A stretch of DNA of 64,000 nt from Kiloniellaceae bacterium. GTDB taxonomy: Bacteria > Pseudomonadota > Alphaproteobacteria > Kiloniellales > J153. Positions 8,728-17,900 of the stretch are shown here, piece by piece. Position numbers and translations under genes: made by a program. The DNA lies in assembly GCA_021776135.1 (NCBI GenBank), contig JAJFGL010000056.1, forward strand, positions 62,001 through 126,000. The letters run 5' to 3'. Positions within the stretch are counted from its first letter, which is position 1. Each line of letters starts with the position of its first letter. The notes below the pieces were generated by a model, which searched no databases, was not told the origin of the DNA, and worked only from the letters and a program-made list of their open reading frames with translations.

Positions 8728-8762
8728 GCGGGCGTGGCGGAACTGGTAGACGCAACGGACTT
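8728..8762 (+). pseudogene. 5' half of disrupted host tRNA-Leu(UAA)
   Basis: The sequence starts GCGGGCGTGGCGGA and runs through the D-arm and the 5' strand of the anticodon stem (ACGGA) to CTT of the anticodon loop. Its acceptor strand pairs perfectly with CGCCCGC at 40924-40930. The anticodon stem pairs with TCCGT at 40887-40891. Beyond 8767 the sequence turns into AT-rich element DNA, so no complete tRNA can be made here. Joined to the 40883-40934 half it forms a normal 87-nt tRNA with encoded CCA. Confidence 0.93.
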
Positions 8763-8767
8763 AAAAT
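8757..8767 (+). repeat. attL core (11-bp direct repeat)
   Basis: GGACTTAAAAT spans the last three bases of the anticodon stem, the seven-base loop and the first base of the opposite stem. The identical 11 bases recur at 40877-40887; flanking bases differ (C/T here, A/C there). Around the uninterrupted target the stem sequences ACGGA and TCCGT form the inverted core sites expected for anticodon-loop integrases. Confidence 0.9.
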
Positions 8768-8857
8768 TACAAGATTTTTATATTCTGTAAAATATAAAAT
8801 ATAATAATTACAAGCAGATAAGACATTATTTGACCCCAAAAATAGCCTATGATATCC

Positions 8858-8887
8858 TTACACAGTCGTTACACACTTACACAGTTT
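8858..8887 (+). repeat. Left arm-type integrase binding repeats (three TTACAC-like copies)
   Basis: Three direct repeats occur within 30 bases: TTACACAGT (8858), TTACACAC (8869) and TTACACAGTTT (8877). The same three-repeat pattern in the same orientation and with nearly the same spacing lies inside the right end at 40800-40825. Paired arms of this kind are typical of lambda-type tyrosine integrases. Confidence 0.6.
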
Positions 8888-8915
8888 CGACGAGATTTTT
8901 ACCGAGGATATCGCC

Positions 8916-10103
8916 ATGGCGCACCACACATTGATGGGAGGAAAACTCCACCTCTACAAACGCGACAACAGCGGCTTCTGGCAGTGCTCGACCTATCTAT
9001 CGGGCAAGAACCGCCGCCTCAGCACCAAGGAAGAAAGCCTCTCCCAGGCCAAGGATTTTGCCGAGGACTGGTATCTCGAACTGCGCGGTAAACACCGGCG
9101 CGGCGAGATCAAGAACGAGAAGACTTTCCGCGAGGCAGCGACCCAATTCACCCGCGAATACGAGATCATCACCGAGGGCCAACGCAACCCGATCTATGTC
9201 GAAGGCCACAGCACGAGACTCCGCATCCACCTACTGCCGTTCTTCGGCGATATGGGCTTGTCGGAGATCACACCCGGCCAGGTCCAGGAGTACCGCATCC
9301 ACCGGCGGGAAAAGGCGATGGACCAACACGGCAAGCCGCCCGCCCGCAATACAATGCATCAGGAGATCGTCACGCTCCGGCAGACGCTAAAGACGGCCCT
9401 GAGGCATGGCTGGCTGCAATATCTGCCCGACCTGTCCGAGCCCTATAAGAGCTCCGGCAAAATCTCACACCGCGCATGGTTTTCGCCGGAGGAATACAAG
9501 CAGCTTTACGAAGCAACCCGAAAGCGCGCGCAGAAACCCATGCGCAAGCGCTACAAATGGGAGAGCGAACAACTTCACGACTTCGTGCTGTTCATGGCCA
9601 ACACTGGCCTTCGGCCCGATGAGGCATGGCGGCTCGAATATCGCGACGTGAAGATCGTCGATGACGATGCAACCGATGAAACGATTCTGGTAATCGAGGT
9701 GCGCGGTAAGCGCGGCGTCGGTTACTGCAAAAGCACAGCCGGGGCCGTTCGGCCGTTCGAAAGACTGAAAAAACGGAACAAGCCGGAGGGTCGAGACGAT
9801 CCGGAACCGACCGATCCGATCTTTCCGAAAACGCACCGGCAGCTTTTCAATACGATCCTGGACGAGGAAAACCTTAAATTCGACCGCGAAGGCAACAGGC
9901 GCACCGCCTATAGCCTGCGGCACACCTACATATGCCTGCGTCTCATGGAAGGCGCTGACATCTATCAAATCGCAAAAAATTGTCGCACCAGCGTCGAAAT
10001 GATTGAGAAATATTACGCCTCCCATATCAGTACTACGATCGATGCCGCCGCTATTAATGTTCGGCGCCCAAGACCAAATAAAAATAAGGACAGAAATGAA
10101 TAA
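8916..10103 (+). CDS. int: Tyrosine-recombinase integrase of the element
   Basis: The 395-residue protein has a short N-terminal arm-binding region, a SAM-like core-binding domain (about 65-170, including EITPGQVQEYRIHRR) and a C-terminal catalytic domain. Catalytic residues visible are the first Arg in NTGLRPDEAWRL, the His-Arg region in YSLRHTYICLRL, and the Tyr in EMIEKYYASH. It would excise and insert the element at the tRNA-Leu(UAA) anticodon loop. ATG follows GAGG by ten bases. It lies 149 bases inside attL, reads away from the junction and is downstream of the host tRNA promoter, so that promoter may drive it after integration. The element-borne tRNA follows 67 bases later. Confidence 0.92.
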   Translation: MAHHTLMGGKLHLYKRDNSGFWQCSTYLSGKNRRLSTKEESLSQAKDFAEDWYLELRGKHRRGEIKNEKTFREAATQFTREYEIITEGQRNPIYVEGHSTRLRIHLLPFFGDMGLSEITPGQVQEYRIHRREKAMDQHGKPPARNTMHQEIVTLRQTLKTALRHGWLQYLPDLSEPYKSSGKISHRAWFSPEEYKQLYEATRKRAQKPMRKRYKWESEQLHDFVLFMANTGLRPDEAWRLEYRDVKIVDDDATDETILVIEVRGKRGVGYCKSTAGAVRPFERLKKRNKPEGRDDPEPTDPIFPKTHRQLFNTILDEENLKFDREGNRRTAYSLRHTYICLRLMEGADIYQIAKNCRTSVEMIEKYYASHISTTIDAAAINVRRPRPNKNKDRNE

Positions 10104-10129
10104 GAACTCTACTGTCTCGTAAATTCTTC

Positions 10130-10158
10130 TTGGCCGTTTTCTGTTAGGCGGCTATAGA
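10130..10158 (+). promoter_or_regulatory. Candidate promoter of the element-borne tRNA-Leu
   Basis: TTGGCC (10130-10135) and TATAGA (10153-10158) are separated by exactly 17 bases and place a transcription start a few bases before the tRNA at 10171. The boxes match the sigma-70-type consensus moderately well. This would let the replacement tRNA be expressed independently of the integrase. Confidence 0.5.
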
Positions 10159-10170
10159 TGAAAGGGTCAC

Positions 10171-10502
10171 GCGGGCGTGGCGGAATCGGTAGACGCAACG
10201 GACTTGGGTCAAAACTTGAGTGCTCTTCCGGGAAACCGGAGATGTAGAACTGCTCAAATTCGGGGAAACCTGTGAAATGGCAATCCCGAGCCAAGCCTTC
10301 GACGGCACGTGCCGGAGAAGGAAGGTGTAGAGACTAGACGGGCAGCGCCTAAGCCCCGGCCCATGGCCGGGGTACGGTGAAGGGATAGTCCAGACCACAA
10401 AGGCACTCCCCTGCTAAGGGAGTGCGGCGGCGAAAGCCGTAGATGGTACGAAAATCCGTTGGGCGTAAGCCCGTGGGGGTTCGAGTCCCTCCGCCCGCAC
10501 CA
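10171..10502 (+). tRNA. Intact tRNA-Leu(UAA) carried by the element, interrupted by a group I intron
   Basis: Exon 1 (10171-10205) and exon 2 (10451-10502) join to an 87-nt tRNA-Leu with acceptor GCGGGCG/CGCCCGC, anticodon loop CUUAAAA, a long variable arm and an encoded CCA. It would read UUA and UUG codons. Compared with the split host gene, it differs only in the D-loop (ATC in place of ACT after GGCGGA... position) and in the variable-arm loop (GTAA in place of GAAA). It is therefore a separate allele and not a product of this insertion. It lies directly behind the integrase and is co-oriented with it. Because the host gene is broken, this copy probably supplies tRNA-Leu(UAA), unless another copy exists elsewhere. 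Confidence 0.93.
10206..10450 (+). ncRNA. Group I intron (IC3-like) in tRNA-Leu(UAA)
   Basis: The 245-nt intron has group I landmarks. P1 forms between exon ACUU plus intron GGGU and the internal ACUUGAGU, with a U.G pair at the 5' splice site. P2 is UCCGG-GAAA-CCGGA. The P and Q elements are near 10258 (UUCGGGGAAACC) and 10281 (AAUCCCGAGCC). R (AGACUAGACGGG, 10331) and S (AUAGUCC, 10385) form P7. P8 is a CCCCGGC hairpin and P9 is GCACUCCC/GGGAGUGC. The last base is G, as required. Insertion after U34 matches the cyanobacterial and plastid tRNA-Leu(UAA) introns. There is no homing-endonuclease ORF. Confidence 0.92.
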
Positions 10503-10705
10503 AACTTTCCTGCCAGTGATCACCGCGTCCTAATCTCACACCCCGATCTCCTGACACGGCCCCTGGCCAGGCCCGGCCTTTGGAACGCACAAGCACCGGC
10601 GCGGCCGAGTGAGTGTTCCGTCTTTCATCATCGTGCATCACTCTGTTGCAACTGAAAGCCGAATCGTGTAGCGTGAACAAAAAGGGAACACAAGGGCCTT
10701 CCGCC

Positions 10706-10939
10706 ATGAAGCGAAAACCCAAGAAATTCGGACCTCGGCTTACGGTCAGTCTGACCGCAGGCGACTACGATGCGCTCAACGTGCTCGCCCAGAAGGATGA
10801 GGTCTCCATATCCTGGGTAATGCGCCGCGCCATTGAAGAATATCTGCGCAGCCACCGGCAAGAGAGAGCGCGGACGCTGCCGCAGCGCGTTCTTCGGAAG
10901 CCAGAGGGACCGGTTGCCGGGCGCGCACAGGAAAGATAA
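10706..10939 (+). CDS. Ribbon-helix-helix (CopG/Arc-like) DNA-binding protein
   Basis: The 77-residue protein has a basic start, a beta strand (PRLTVSLTAGDYDALN) and two helices ending EEYLRSHRQ, the usual RHH layout. It is followed at once by the first methyltransferase gene, suggesting it represses or tunes the methyltransferase-nuclease operon. The basic C-terminal tail has no recognisable domain. The ATG at 10706 is chosen because residues before it lack the RHH pattern. Confidence 0.65.
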   Translation: MKRKPKKFGPRLTVSLTAGDYDALNVLAQKDEVSISWVMRRAIEEYLRSHRQERARTLPQRVLRKPEGPVAGRAQER

Positions 10940-10957
10940 GTGAAGCAGGGGGACGAC

Positions 10958-12817
10958 ATGCAAAAGCAACAGGTAAATGGCACAAAAAGAAAGATGCCAT
11001 CCAAAACCAGGGCGCTCGATGCTCTTTACGAAAAAGCGCTTCCAGCAAGTCGTACAGGCCATCTGTACAACGCGTTTCCATATCCGACCAAGATTTCCCC
11101 TGAAGCAATTGCCTTGTTCATCGCTGCCCACACCAAGCCGGGTGACACAGTGTTCGACGGCTTTGCCGGAAGCGGTACCACAGGGCTTGCCGCATTGCTG
11201 TGCGAAGACCCGCCCGAAGAGCTCCGCGAAGAAGCGAGGCGATTGGGCCTCAATGTGAATTGGGGTGCACGAAACGCGGTTCTGTATGAGCTCGGTGCGC
11301 TCGGCGCGTTTGTCGGTCAGACCCTGACCAACCCTCCCGTGCCCAAAACCTTTCGCAAGGCGGCTGAAGAGATTTTAGTCGCTTCCGAAGAAGCTGATGG
11401 CTGGATGTATCGTGCCACGGACCCAGAAGGGGGCGACGGTGCAATCCGCTATATGATCTGGTCCGACATACTCTGCTGTCCTGCCTGCGGCAGCGAAGCC
11501 ACGCTATGGGATGCCTGCGTCTCGCTTGGTCCGGCGCATATCGCATCGCGTTTCACCTGTCCTTCTTGTGCTCACGAAGCACCGCTGGATGCTGCCAAGC
11601 GCCTGACAGAAACCGTTTTGGATGACGTTACTAATGAAGACAGAGAACTCAGGAAGCGCTGTCCGGTCCGCATGTACGGGGTCAGCGGAAAAAAGACCTG
11701 GTCGCGTCCGGCCACCGCAGACGATGCGGAGCTGCTGAAACGCATCGCCGCTGAGCCGATCCCGGCCTCGGTTCCGCGCGTGGCCATTCCCTGGGGCGAT
11801 CTATACCGGCGCGGCTACCATCAAGGCGTCACCCATCTGCACCACTTTTACACCCGCCGAAATCTGATTGTTTTCGCACGGCTTTGGGAACGCGCCGGTC
11901 AATATGACAGCCACCTTCGGGACGCATTGCGTTTCTGGCTGCTGAGCTATAACGCCTCTCACGCTACGATCATGACGCGCGTGGTCGCCAAATCCGCTCA
12001 GAAGGATCTGGTTGTGACAAGCGCCCAGCCGGGTGTGCTTTATATCAGCGGCCTTCCCGTCGAGAAGAACCTCTTTGCCGGATTACGGCGCAAGCTCTCG
12101 ACCATTACCAAGGCCTTCGCTGTCATTCACGGACGCAAGGGCAGGGTCGAGGTGCAACAGAAATCAAGCTGCCACGTCGATCTGCCTGATCGCAGTATTG
12201 ATTATGTGTTCACCGATCCGCCGTTCGGCGGCAACATCCCATATGCAGAAATAAGCTTCCTCAATGAAGCCTGGCTTGGGCATTATACAGACCGCAATGA
12301 CGAGATTATCGTCAGTAACAGCCAGGACAAAACGGTCACTGACTACCAGGAGCTTCTAAAGACAGCGCTGAGTGAGGTGCACAGAATTCTGAAACGCGAT
12401 GGTAAGGCAACTCTCGTGTTCCATTCCGCGTCCGCAAATATATGGAACGCACTTCAGACTGCTTACACGGGCGCAGGTCTTGCTGTCGAATGTGCGGGTG
12501 TTCTCGACAAAACACAGGGCAGCTTCAAGCAGGTAACGACGACAGGGGCCGTCCGAGGCGATCCCGTATTGCTCCTTGGCAAGCGCCCAATGGAGGCGGA
12601 GCAATCTATCGAATGTGTCTGGACGGTTGCCCAGCAACTTCGCCAGGAAGCCACATTGACGCTCGACCCCACAGAACAGACAGCACAAAGACTCTATTCG
12701 CGCCTGATCAGCCACTTCCTCGCCAATCATCAGCAGGTACCGCTCAATGCCGACGCCTTTTACAGGTGGCACAACGAGCAGTATTTGGCGGAGGCAGCCG
12801 ATGGCGCAAGGCTCTGA
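10958..12817 (+). CDS. DNA methyltransferase with internal zinc ribbon
   Basis: This 619-residue protein starts best at an ATG after AGGGGG; an in-frame GTG at 10940 is possible. It has SAM motif I (FDGFAGSGTT) near residue 67 and motif IV DPPFGG near residue 420, so it is an amino-methyltransferase (N6-adenine or N4-cytosine). Between them, two CxxC pairs (CCPACG near 173 and CPSCAH near 205) form a zinc ribbon. It overlaps the next methyltransferase gene by 17 bases. As the first of three methyltransferases it probably sets the self mark of a restriction-like system. Target sequence is unknown. Confidence 0.8.
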   Translation: MQKQQVNGTKRKMPSKTRALDALYEKALPASRTGHLYNAFPYPTKISPEAIALFIAAHTKPGDTVFDGFAGSGTTGLAALLCEDPPEELREEARRLGLNVNWGARNAVLYELGALGAFVGQTLTNPPVPKTFRKAAEEILVASEEADGWMYRATDPEGGDGAIRYMIWSDILCCPACGSEATLWDACVSLGPAHIASRFTCPSCAHEAPLDAAKRLTETVLDDVTNEDRELRKRCPVRMYGVSGKKTWSRPATADDAELLKRIAAEPIPASVPRVAIPWGDLYRRGYHQGVTHLHHFYTRRNLIVFARLWERAGQYDSHLRDALRFWLLSYNASHATIMTRVVAKSAQKDLVVTSAQPGVLYISGLPVEKNLFAGLRRKLSTITKAFAVIHGRKGRVEVQQKSSCHVDLPDRSIDYVFTDPPFGGNIPYAEISFLNEAWLGHYTDRNDEIIVSNSQDKTVTDYQELLKTALSEVHRILKRDGKATLVFHSASANIWNALQTAYTGAGLAVECAGVLDKTQGSFKQVTTTGAVRGDPVLLLGKRPMEAEQSIECVWTVAQQLRQEATLTLDPTEQTAQRLYSRLISHFLANHQQVPLNADAFYRWHNEQYLAEAADGARL

Positions 12818-14930
12818 AGCCAGAGATGCCATGCGAGAAGAGGCACGCGCCTATGAAGCAGCGTTGCCCGCGGACCAGCGCAAACAGCTAGGACAGTTCT
12901 TTACCGGCGTTCGCCTCGGCAAGCTTCTCGCCCACCTGTCGCTTCAGTCTGATACGCGCACCGTTCTTGACCCGATGGCAGGTCATGGCGACCTTCTTGA
13001 CGCAACCTGGGAGGCGGCAGGTGAATGTGGCATCACGCTTGACCGGCTTGACGGCATTGAGATCGACATAGCCACAGCTTCCATGTGCCGGGACCGGCTT
13101 TCAGCGATTCGCGCAGAGCATGGAACGTCTGACCAGAAAATCGTGACGGGAAGCGCCTTTGATCCCGAATCGCTTAAGGAATCACCAGAACGCGGCTACG
13201 ATCTGGTCATCACCAATCCGCCATTTGTGCGCTATCAGACGCGCAATGGAAATGGTACCCAGGCCGAAGCAACGCGCTCCGGGCTCTTGGACATCGCAGG
13301 CAGCCAGCTCTCCGGCGATAAAAGCGACATCTGGAAAACTTTGATCAAGGGCTATTCCGGCCTCGCGGACCTTTCTGTCCCGTCATGGCTCCTGGCGGGC
13401 CTTATGGTGCGATCCGGAGGACGGCTTGCGCTTGTTGTGCCCGCTACCTGGCGCTCGCGTGATTATGCCGACGTGATCCGTTACCTTCTCCTGCGTTGCT
13501 TTTCGCTGGAAGCGATTGTCGAGGACACCCAGCCCGGCTGGTTTTCCGATGCACTTGTCCGAACCCATCTCATTGTTGCCAGACGCTTGCCGCCGGAAGA
13601 GGCCCTTAAGCCGCTTTGCGCCAGAGATCGCTGGCCACAGGCGCGATGGCTTCAGGTTGCACCGGACGCAGCGAATGATCAGTCCCTGGTTGGCGCGGCA
13701 TTTGAAGGTCGGCACCCTGAGGCAGCTTTCGCTACGTGGTTCCGCGCCATGAATGCGACAGCGCCGCGTGGCATCAAAGTTCGGGACTTCGACCTCCGCC
13801 ATGAATGGGCTACGCTGCAATCCCGCATTGGCAGGCGGCGTTGGTATCGGAAGCTTGAATGCGGCGGCGAAGAGCTGCCGCTATTTGCTGACCAGAGCGG
13901 TCCCGCGCCTGTTACGATTCCCGATACACTGCGGCATATGCTGCCGCCGCATGCGGAACCTGTTTCACTTGTCTCTCTTGAAGAGGCCGGTATCCGGGTA
14001 GGCCAGGGCCTGCGCACCGGATGCAACCAGTTTTTTTATGTGACCGTATGCAGCTCTTCAGCAGGAGGTACGGAACGCGTCAAGACATCTCCCGCTTTCG
14101 GAGGCCGCGAATTCACCATTCCTTCCGGCGCGCTGCGGTCTGTGCTCCGTCGCCAGTCAGAGATGAGTTATCTCGAAGGCAACATGATGCCGCCAGGGTG
14201 TGTTCTCGACCTGCGCGGCTGGGTGCTACCCGAAGACGCCAAACTCGTGGCAGACGCACAAGACGCCTACACAGCACGGGGCGAGACACCGCCCAGGATC
14301 ATGCCTGATGAACTGGCCGCATTTGTGCGGCACGCGGCGGCGCACGTTCTGACCCAGTCAGACAAGCTCATTCCCAGTCTGACGGCGGTACGCACCAATG
14401 TGCGGGTACCTCGCAACGGCAAGGTCACGCCACGCTTCTGGTACATGCTGCCGGACTTCGCACCCCGTCATCTGCCCGCCGCTTTTGTGGCACGCATCAA
14501 TCACGGCGTGCCCTGGGTTGAGGCCAACTGCGACCCATCCCTGCTGATTGATGCTAATTTCTCGACAATCTGGGCACGGGAGAGGGGCTGGACGCGATAT
14601 GCCCTTAAGGCCCTTCTGAATAGTGTCTGGTGCCGCGCTTTCATGGAGGCTCTTGGCACGCCGCTCGGCGGCGGCGCGCTCAAGCTTGAAGCCACCCATC
14701 TGCGGCAGATGCTTGTACCCCGCCTTACAGATGGAGCGAAGGCTGCACTTGATGCCGCCGGGGAAAACCTAAGCAGAAACTCTGCTGCCATCCAGACGCA
14801 AATCGATGCCGTCGTTTTACAGGCCATTCTCCCGGAGAAGATGGCAGCAAGCGGTTTGCCCGAACTCGCCGCAGATATGGCGGCACGGGCGGATATCATG
14901 CGCGGTTTGCGTCAGAGGGTAGCCTCATGA
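12801..14930 (+). CDS. N6-adenine DNA methyltransferase (Eco57I/class I type)
   Basis: The 709-residue product begins soon after GGAGG and has LGQFFT near residue 33, typical of large N6-adenine methyltransferases. SAM motif I is LDPMAGHGDLL near residue 57 and catalytic motif IV is NPPFVRYQ near 138. The long C-terminal half may be a target-recognition domain: NQFFYVT-type and LNSVWCRAFMEA-type phrases recur in this class. It overlaps both neighbours, including an ATGA overlap with the third methyltransferase, which implies one operon. No nuclease motif is obvious within it. Confidence 0.82.
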   Translation: MAQGSEARDAMREEARAYEAALPADQRKQLGQFFTGVRLGKLLAHLSLQSDTRTVLDPMAGHGDLLDATWEAAGECGITLDRLDGIEIDIATASMCRDRLSAIRAEHGTSDQKIVTGSAFDPESLKESPERGYDLVITNPPFVRYQTRNGNGTQAEATRSGLLDIAGSQLSGDKSDIWKTLIKGYSGLADLSVPSWLLAGLMVRSGGRLALVVPATWRSRDYADVIRYLLLRCFSLEAIVEDTQPGWFSDALVRTHLIVARRLPPEEALKPLCARDRWPQARWLQVAPDAANDQSLVGAAFEGRHPEAAFATWFRAMNATAPRGIKVRDFDLRHEWATLQSRIGRRRWYRKLECGGEELPLFADQSGPAPVTIPDTLRHMLPPHAEPVSLVSLEEAGIRVGQGLRTGCNQFFYVTVCSSSAGGTERVKTSPAFGGREFTIPSGALRSVLRRQSEMSYLEGNMMPPGCVLDLRGWVLPEDAKLVADAQDAYTARGETPPRIMPDELAAFVRHAAAHVLTQSDKLIPSLTAVRTNVRVPRNGKVTPRFWYMLPDFAPRHLPAAFVARINHGVPWVEANCDPSLLIDANFSTIWARERGWTRYALKALLNSVWCRAFMEALGTPLGGGALKLEATHLRQMLVPRLTDGAKAALDAAGENLSRNSAAIQTQIDAVVLQAILPEKMAASGLPELAADMAARADIMRGLRQRVAS

Positions 14931-17900
14931 GCGTTGATCTCGCGCAGGCCAGAGAAGCCATCAGGAGATGTCGGGAATTTCGCGATTCCGGCAAAGTCGA
15001 AGCCGTCCTGCGCGGTGAGTTCCAGTCGCGGTTGCGCCTGATCTTTCCGGCTCCCGACGATGAATCCTGGATCAATCATTACAGCGAAGGCACAGAGGCT
15101 CATACCAAGGTGGGACAGGCCGGTGGCGGGATTGCCAGCCGGTTCATCGATAATCTCATCGGCTCGACCACAATCGAATACGAGGCGGACTTGCGCGTTC
15201 CAGCAAAGCGCGATGAAGGCTTTGCGCAGGTACACGATCACGCAGCCGGTCTGATCCGGGGCGGTGTCCCGTTATCCCAGGTGCGCGGCGTTCTTGCCGA
15301 TACGGTGGACTGGTATGCCTATGACGTAGAGCTTGCGCCGGGTGTCGATCCGGCAGGCTGCACTGTCGATGACATCACTCTGGTTCAGGTTGACACGCTG
15401 GAGCTGATCGCAGATGACGAGCCGTCAGCCGTTCGTCTTATCGCGTTTGTCCGCAAACACCTTGCGCGCCAGCAGTCCCGCCCGCTCAGGGCCGGTTTTC
15501 TCACGCTTGATCTTGGGCTGGAGAGCGGCCCTTACAAACGAAGTGCCGATCCTCTGCGCGAACTCGTTGACGAAGGACGAGAGGCTGATCCGTCCATTGA
15601 GCTGGCAACAGAATTGTGGTCGCGGTTCGTCGATTACCTGGAAGGCGAAGCCGGAGCTTTTCGCTCAGCAGCTTATGTCGATGAAGCTTATCTCTGCATT
15701 CTTGCCCGCCTGCTGAGCGCCAACGTTCTCGCTGGCCAAGCGGCGTCCAGCGATGATGCAGAGCTTAAGGCGATACTGGACGGGACGTATTTTCGCGACC
15801 ATTACCAACTCGGCAACATGGTCGAGCAGGATTATTTCGGCTGGCTCACCAGTCCTGCCCATATCGACGGGCTGGTGCCCATCGCCAGAGAAATCCAGCG
15901 TGACCTCTACGCTTATGATTTTGGCTGGAAATCTGAGGAAGATCTCTTTGGCCGCCTCATGGCGCAGCTTGCGCGCCGCAGCCAGCGCAAGTTGCTGGGA
16001 CAGGAATGGACCCCCGGCTGGCTGGGCCGCCACCTCGCGGAGCGCTGCCTGGATAATCTTCCCGAAGGGGAGAAGCCGCGCATCGTCGATATGTGCTGCG
16101 GCTCAGGCTCGATCCTGGCCGAGGTTCTGAAAGCTGCCAGGGACCGCTTCGGTCTTTCCGAGATCGAAACGCTGCATGACGTGGCAACAGGTTTTGACAT
16201 TGACCCGCTTGCGGTCAGTCTGTCCAAGACGACCTGGGTTGTCACCCTGGCCGATGAAATCAAGGCGGCTACAAGCCCGATTGTCATTCCGGTTTATCAC
16301 GCCGACTCCCTCTTTGCGGTCACTCCGGTTACGCCCGTCCTTCCGTTCTTCGGTGAGAGCGATACAATTGACGTGTCTTTGGACGGGACAACGATCAAAC
16401 TGCCCGATGCCGTGATTCAGCCTGAATACCGCGAGCTGTTCGACCGGATTATCGACTGGGCTTATGACGAGGCGATCGATGCCCAGGCAAGGGGCAACGC
16501 CGCCCACCTGAACGAAGAGGCCACGGGGCAGTTCCTGGACGGCGCGGCAGGCGCTTCCGGTATCACTCTTCCCGCAGAACTCATAGAGGTGTTGACGCCC
16601 GCCGTCTTTGCGCTGGTGCACCGCATGGCTGAACTAGCGGTTGCGGGGCGCAATGGTATCTGGGCGTTCATCCTGCGCAACACCTACCGGCCAGGACTTC
16701 TCAGCGGACAATTCAACGGCCTCGTATCCAATCCGCCCTGGCTTGCCATGAGTCGTCTTGCGGATAATCCCTATCGGAACGTCCTTACAAACCGGGCGAA
16801 GCTCTATGGCGTCCGTCCTACGGGTCAGTCTTTTTTGCACCTGGAACTCGGCACAACCCATCTTCTCCATGCCATTGATCGTTATCTTTCTCCTGATGCG
16901 GCAGTCGCCTGTCTGGTGCCGGGTACGGTGTTCAACGGCCATCATCACGAACCCTTCCGCCAGCGTGAGTTCCTGACCAGCAAACGCCCTGTGTCGCTTG
17001 AGATCAGTGAAGTGTGGCAGGTCCAGCCGGGAACATTCAAGTATCCCGGTGCCGCTATCATCGGCCATAAGCGCACCGCGTCCGGCGGACTCAAGACGAA
17101 AGCGATCAGCGGATTTCTCGTTCGGGAGTCCGGCGTTGAGGCCGCAGACTTTTCGACCCGTGCCATCGGAACGAAGCGCACAGCCTGGGTGCTTGAAAAA
17201 GAGGGGCTGCCAATTGCCGCTTCCGCTGCTACCACTTTGCCTCAGCAGGGGGCCGATCTTATGCCGCGAACAGCGGTTTGCATCGAGGTTCTTAATGCAA
17301 ACGGCGCGGAATACAGGGTGGATACGCCGTCGCGCGATTCAGCATGGGGCTTTACGGTCAAGGCGGCAAAGGAACTCAAGGAAGAGCGTTTTCCCGGCCA
17401 TGTCGCACCCCGTTTTATTCATCGCATGGCACAATCCGAAAATCTCCTTCCTTTCGTTCTTGGTGAACATTGCGCGCCTATCGCTATTCCCGCTTTACGG
17501 GATAGCCATGGCGTCTGGCAGACTTACGATGAGGCTGACATTCGCCGCATGGGGTTTACGGAGACGGCAAGGCGGTTTCGCGCCATCAATGGCCGGCTGA
17601 AACAAATCGGGCAGGGTAAGTCCCTTCAGGAACGTATAGACGAACGCGGAAAACTGACAAAACAGGTTCTCGGCGATACCGGCCATCTCATCGTCGCCGG
17701 TGCCGGCGGGAAACATATTTGCGCGGCCTGTATTCCGCTTGCCGGTGGGAGTGATCTGGCCGTAGATCAGACTCTTTACTGGCAGGTTATTCAGAGCGAA
17801 GAGGAAGCCTGGTTTCGCGTCGGCATGCTGAACAGTCATGCCATGACCGAAGCAATTACGCCCTTTAACCCCAAGGGCGCATTCGGCGAGCGCCACATTC

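Noticed and set aside
8757-10450. A separate 1.7-kb element consisting only of the integrase, ending at the second tRNA-Leu
   Set aside because: The sequence before 10451 is a complete group I intron with P1 to P9, not an att junction, and the matching 3' tRNA half with arm repeats is at 40.9 kb.
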